This document shows, one piece after another, positions 63,833 to 64,000 of a stretch of DNA of 64,000 nt. A program made the position numbers and the translations under genes. Source of the stretch: Natronobeatus ordinarius (GTDB lineage Archaea > Halobacteriota > Halobacteria > Halobacteriales > Natrialbaceae); NCBI RefSeq assembly GCF_024362485.1, contig NZ_CP101456.1:2356001-2420000 (forward strand). Direction: 5' to 3'. Each line of letters opens with the position of its first letter. The stretch's first letter is position 1. A model generated the notes under the pieces. The model searched no databases. It was given only the letters and a program-made list of their open reading frames with translations, and was not told the origin of the DNA.

Positions 63833-64000
63833 CACGTCTGTCCGTACACGATCTACTCCCTTAAACGTTACCCGGCATAGAACATTTTTTGCCGAACCAA
63901 AAATTGTTTTTTCAGTATTAAGAAGTACTTCCGCTGGGTGACGTATTCGCTCGGTAACTCGTCGGCTCGGCGAACACTGACTTAGCTGGAACTGTTACTT
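63833..64000. other. Promoter region of dpsA, to the window edge
   Basis: AT-rich around 63880-63925, with CGGCA...TGCCG facing each other (63873-63894) around the upstream side of the dpsA TATA region. This could be an iron-regulator or oxidative-stress site. No further gene is visible before the edge. Confidence 0.4.

Noticed and set aside
1-64000. CRISPR array or rRNA operon
   Set aside because: No regularly spaced 24-37 bp repeats with unique spacers and no rRNA-like segments were found. The only regular repeats are the 21-bp and 69-bp tandem units, which have no spacers.

Overview
This window comes from a haloarchaeal chromosome, most likely an extreme halophile of the Natrialba/Natrinema/Haloterrigena type. 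Base composition is GC-rich, the proteins are strongly acidic, and several genes have TATA boxes only about 25-30 nt upstream of the start codon, as expected for leaderless transcription. Family-level markers agree: archaeal IF-2, Nob1, topoisomerase VI next to DNA gyrase, HTH_10 (Bat-type) regulators, a salactin-type actin, geranylgeranyl reductase, PGF-CTERM and a halophilic Dps. The genus is an inference.

Layout. 1-9.0 kb: end of an unknown gene, a CPBP membrane protease, the PRC-barrel/nob1/infB information-processing cluster, a secreted PGF-CTERM protein, a voltage-gated K+ channel, tRNA-Glu(UUC) with two partial copies of its 3' end, an FAH-family hydrolase, an MBL hydrolase and a pilin-like protein. 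9.0-21.5 kb: a DNA-topology island. top6B-top6A lie on the minus strand and gyrB-gyrA on the plus strand, with a HTH-like gene between them. top6B carries a 569-residue LAGLIDADG intein, and a solo TnpB (IS1341-type) element has inserted into the last codons of the HTH-like gene. 21.6-29.5 kb: an HTH regulator, a DtxR-family regulator with a ZIP metal transporter and shared operators, an arginase-type ureohydrolase, a DUF4013 protein, NDH-2, a small export protein and a class III aminotransferase.

29.6-48.3 kb: a Bat-type regulator, a cytochrome P450, small membrane proteins, geranylgeranyl reductase, an RNA m5C methyltransferase with a partner gene, an EF-1alpha gene outside its usual context, an alpha/beta hydrolase, a rhomboid protease, a METTL5-like methyltransferase, a salactin-like actin with a neighbouring membrane protein, an E1alpha/E1beta 2-oxoacid dehydrogenase pair without E2/E3, and a truncated AMP-ligase-like gene. 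48.4-54.6 kb: a 122-bp near-palindromic MITE-like element, then dnaJ, dnaK and grpE. 53.1-57.8 kb: XPB helicase, MscS channel, Bax1 (DUF790) nuclease and a NYN-domain protein. 57.8-64 kb: an insertion-sequence scar, two regulators, moaA, a 240-bp element bounded by inverted repeats, a 51-residue membrane peptide gene, a membrane-anchored HTH regulator divergent from two small exported proteins (one made of 23-residue tandem repeats), and dps.

The most notable signals are: the TnpB insertion that split a gene whose two ends can be rejoined exactly; the intein and internal duplication in Top6B; the tRNA-Glu attachment-site scars; matching DtxR operators in front of the dtxR and ZIP genes; an alternating purine-pyrimidine tract beside the gyrB TATA box; and the sensor plus repeat-precursor locus at 61.4-63.2 kb, which is the best candidate here for an undescribed system. 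No rRNA, CRISPR array or complete prophage was seen.
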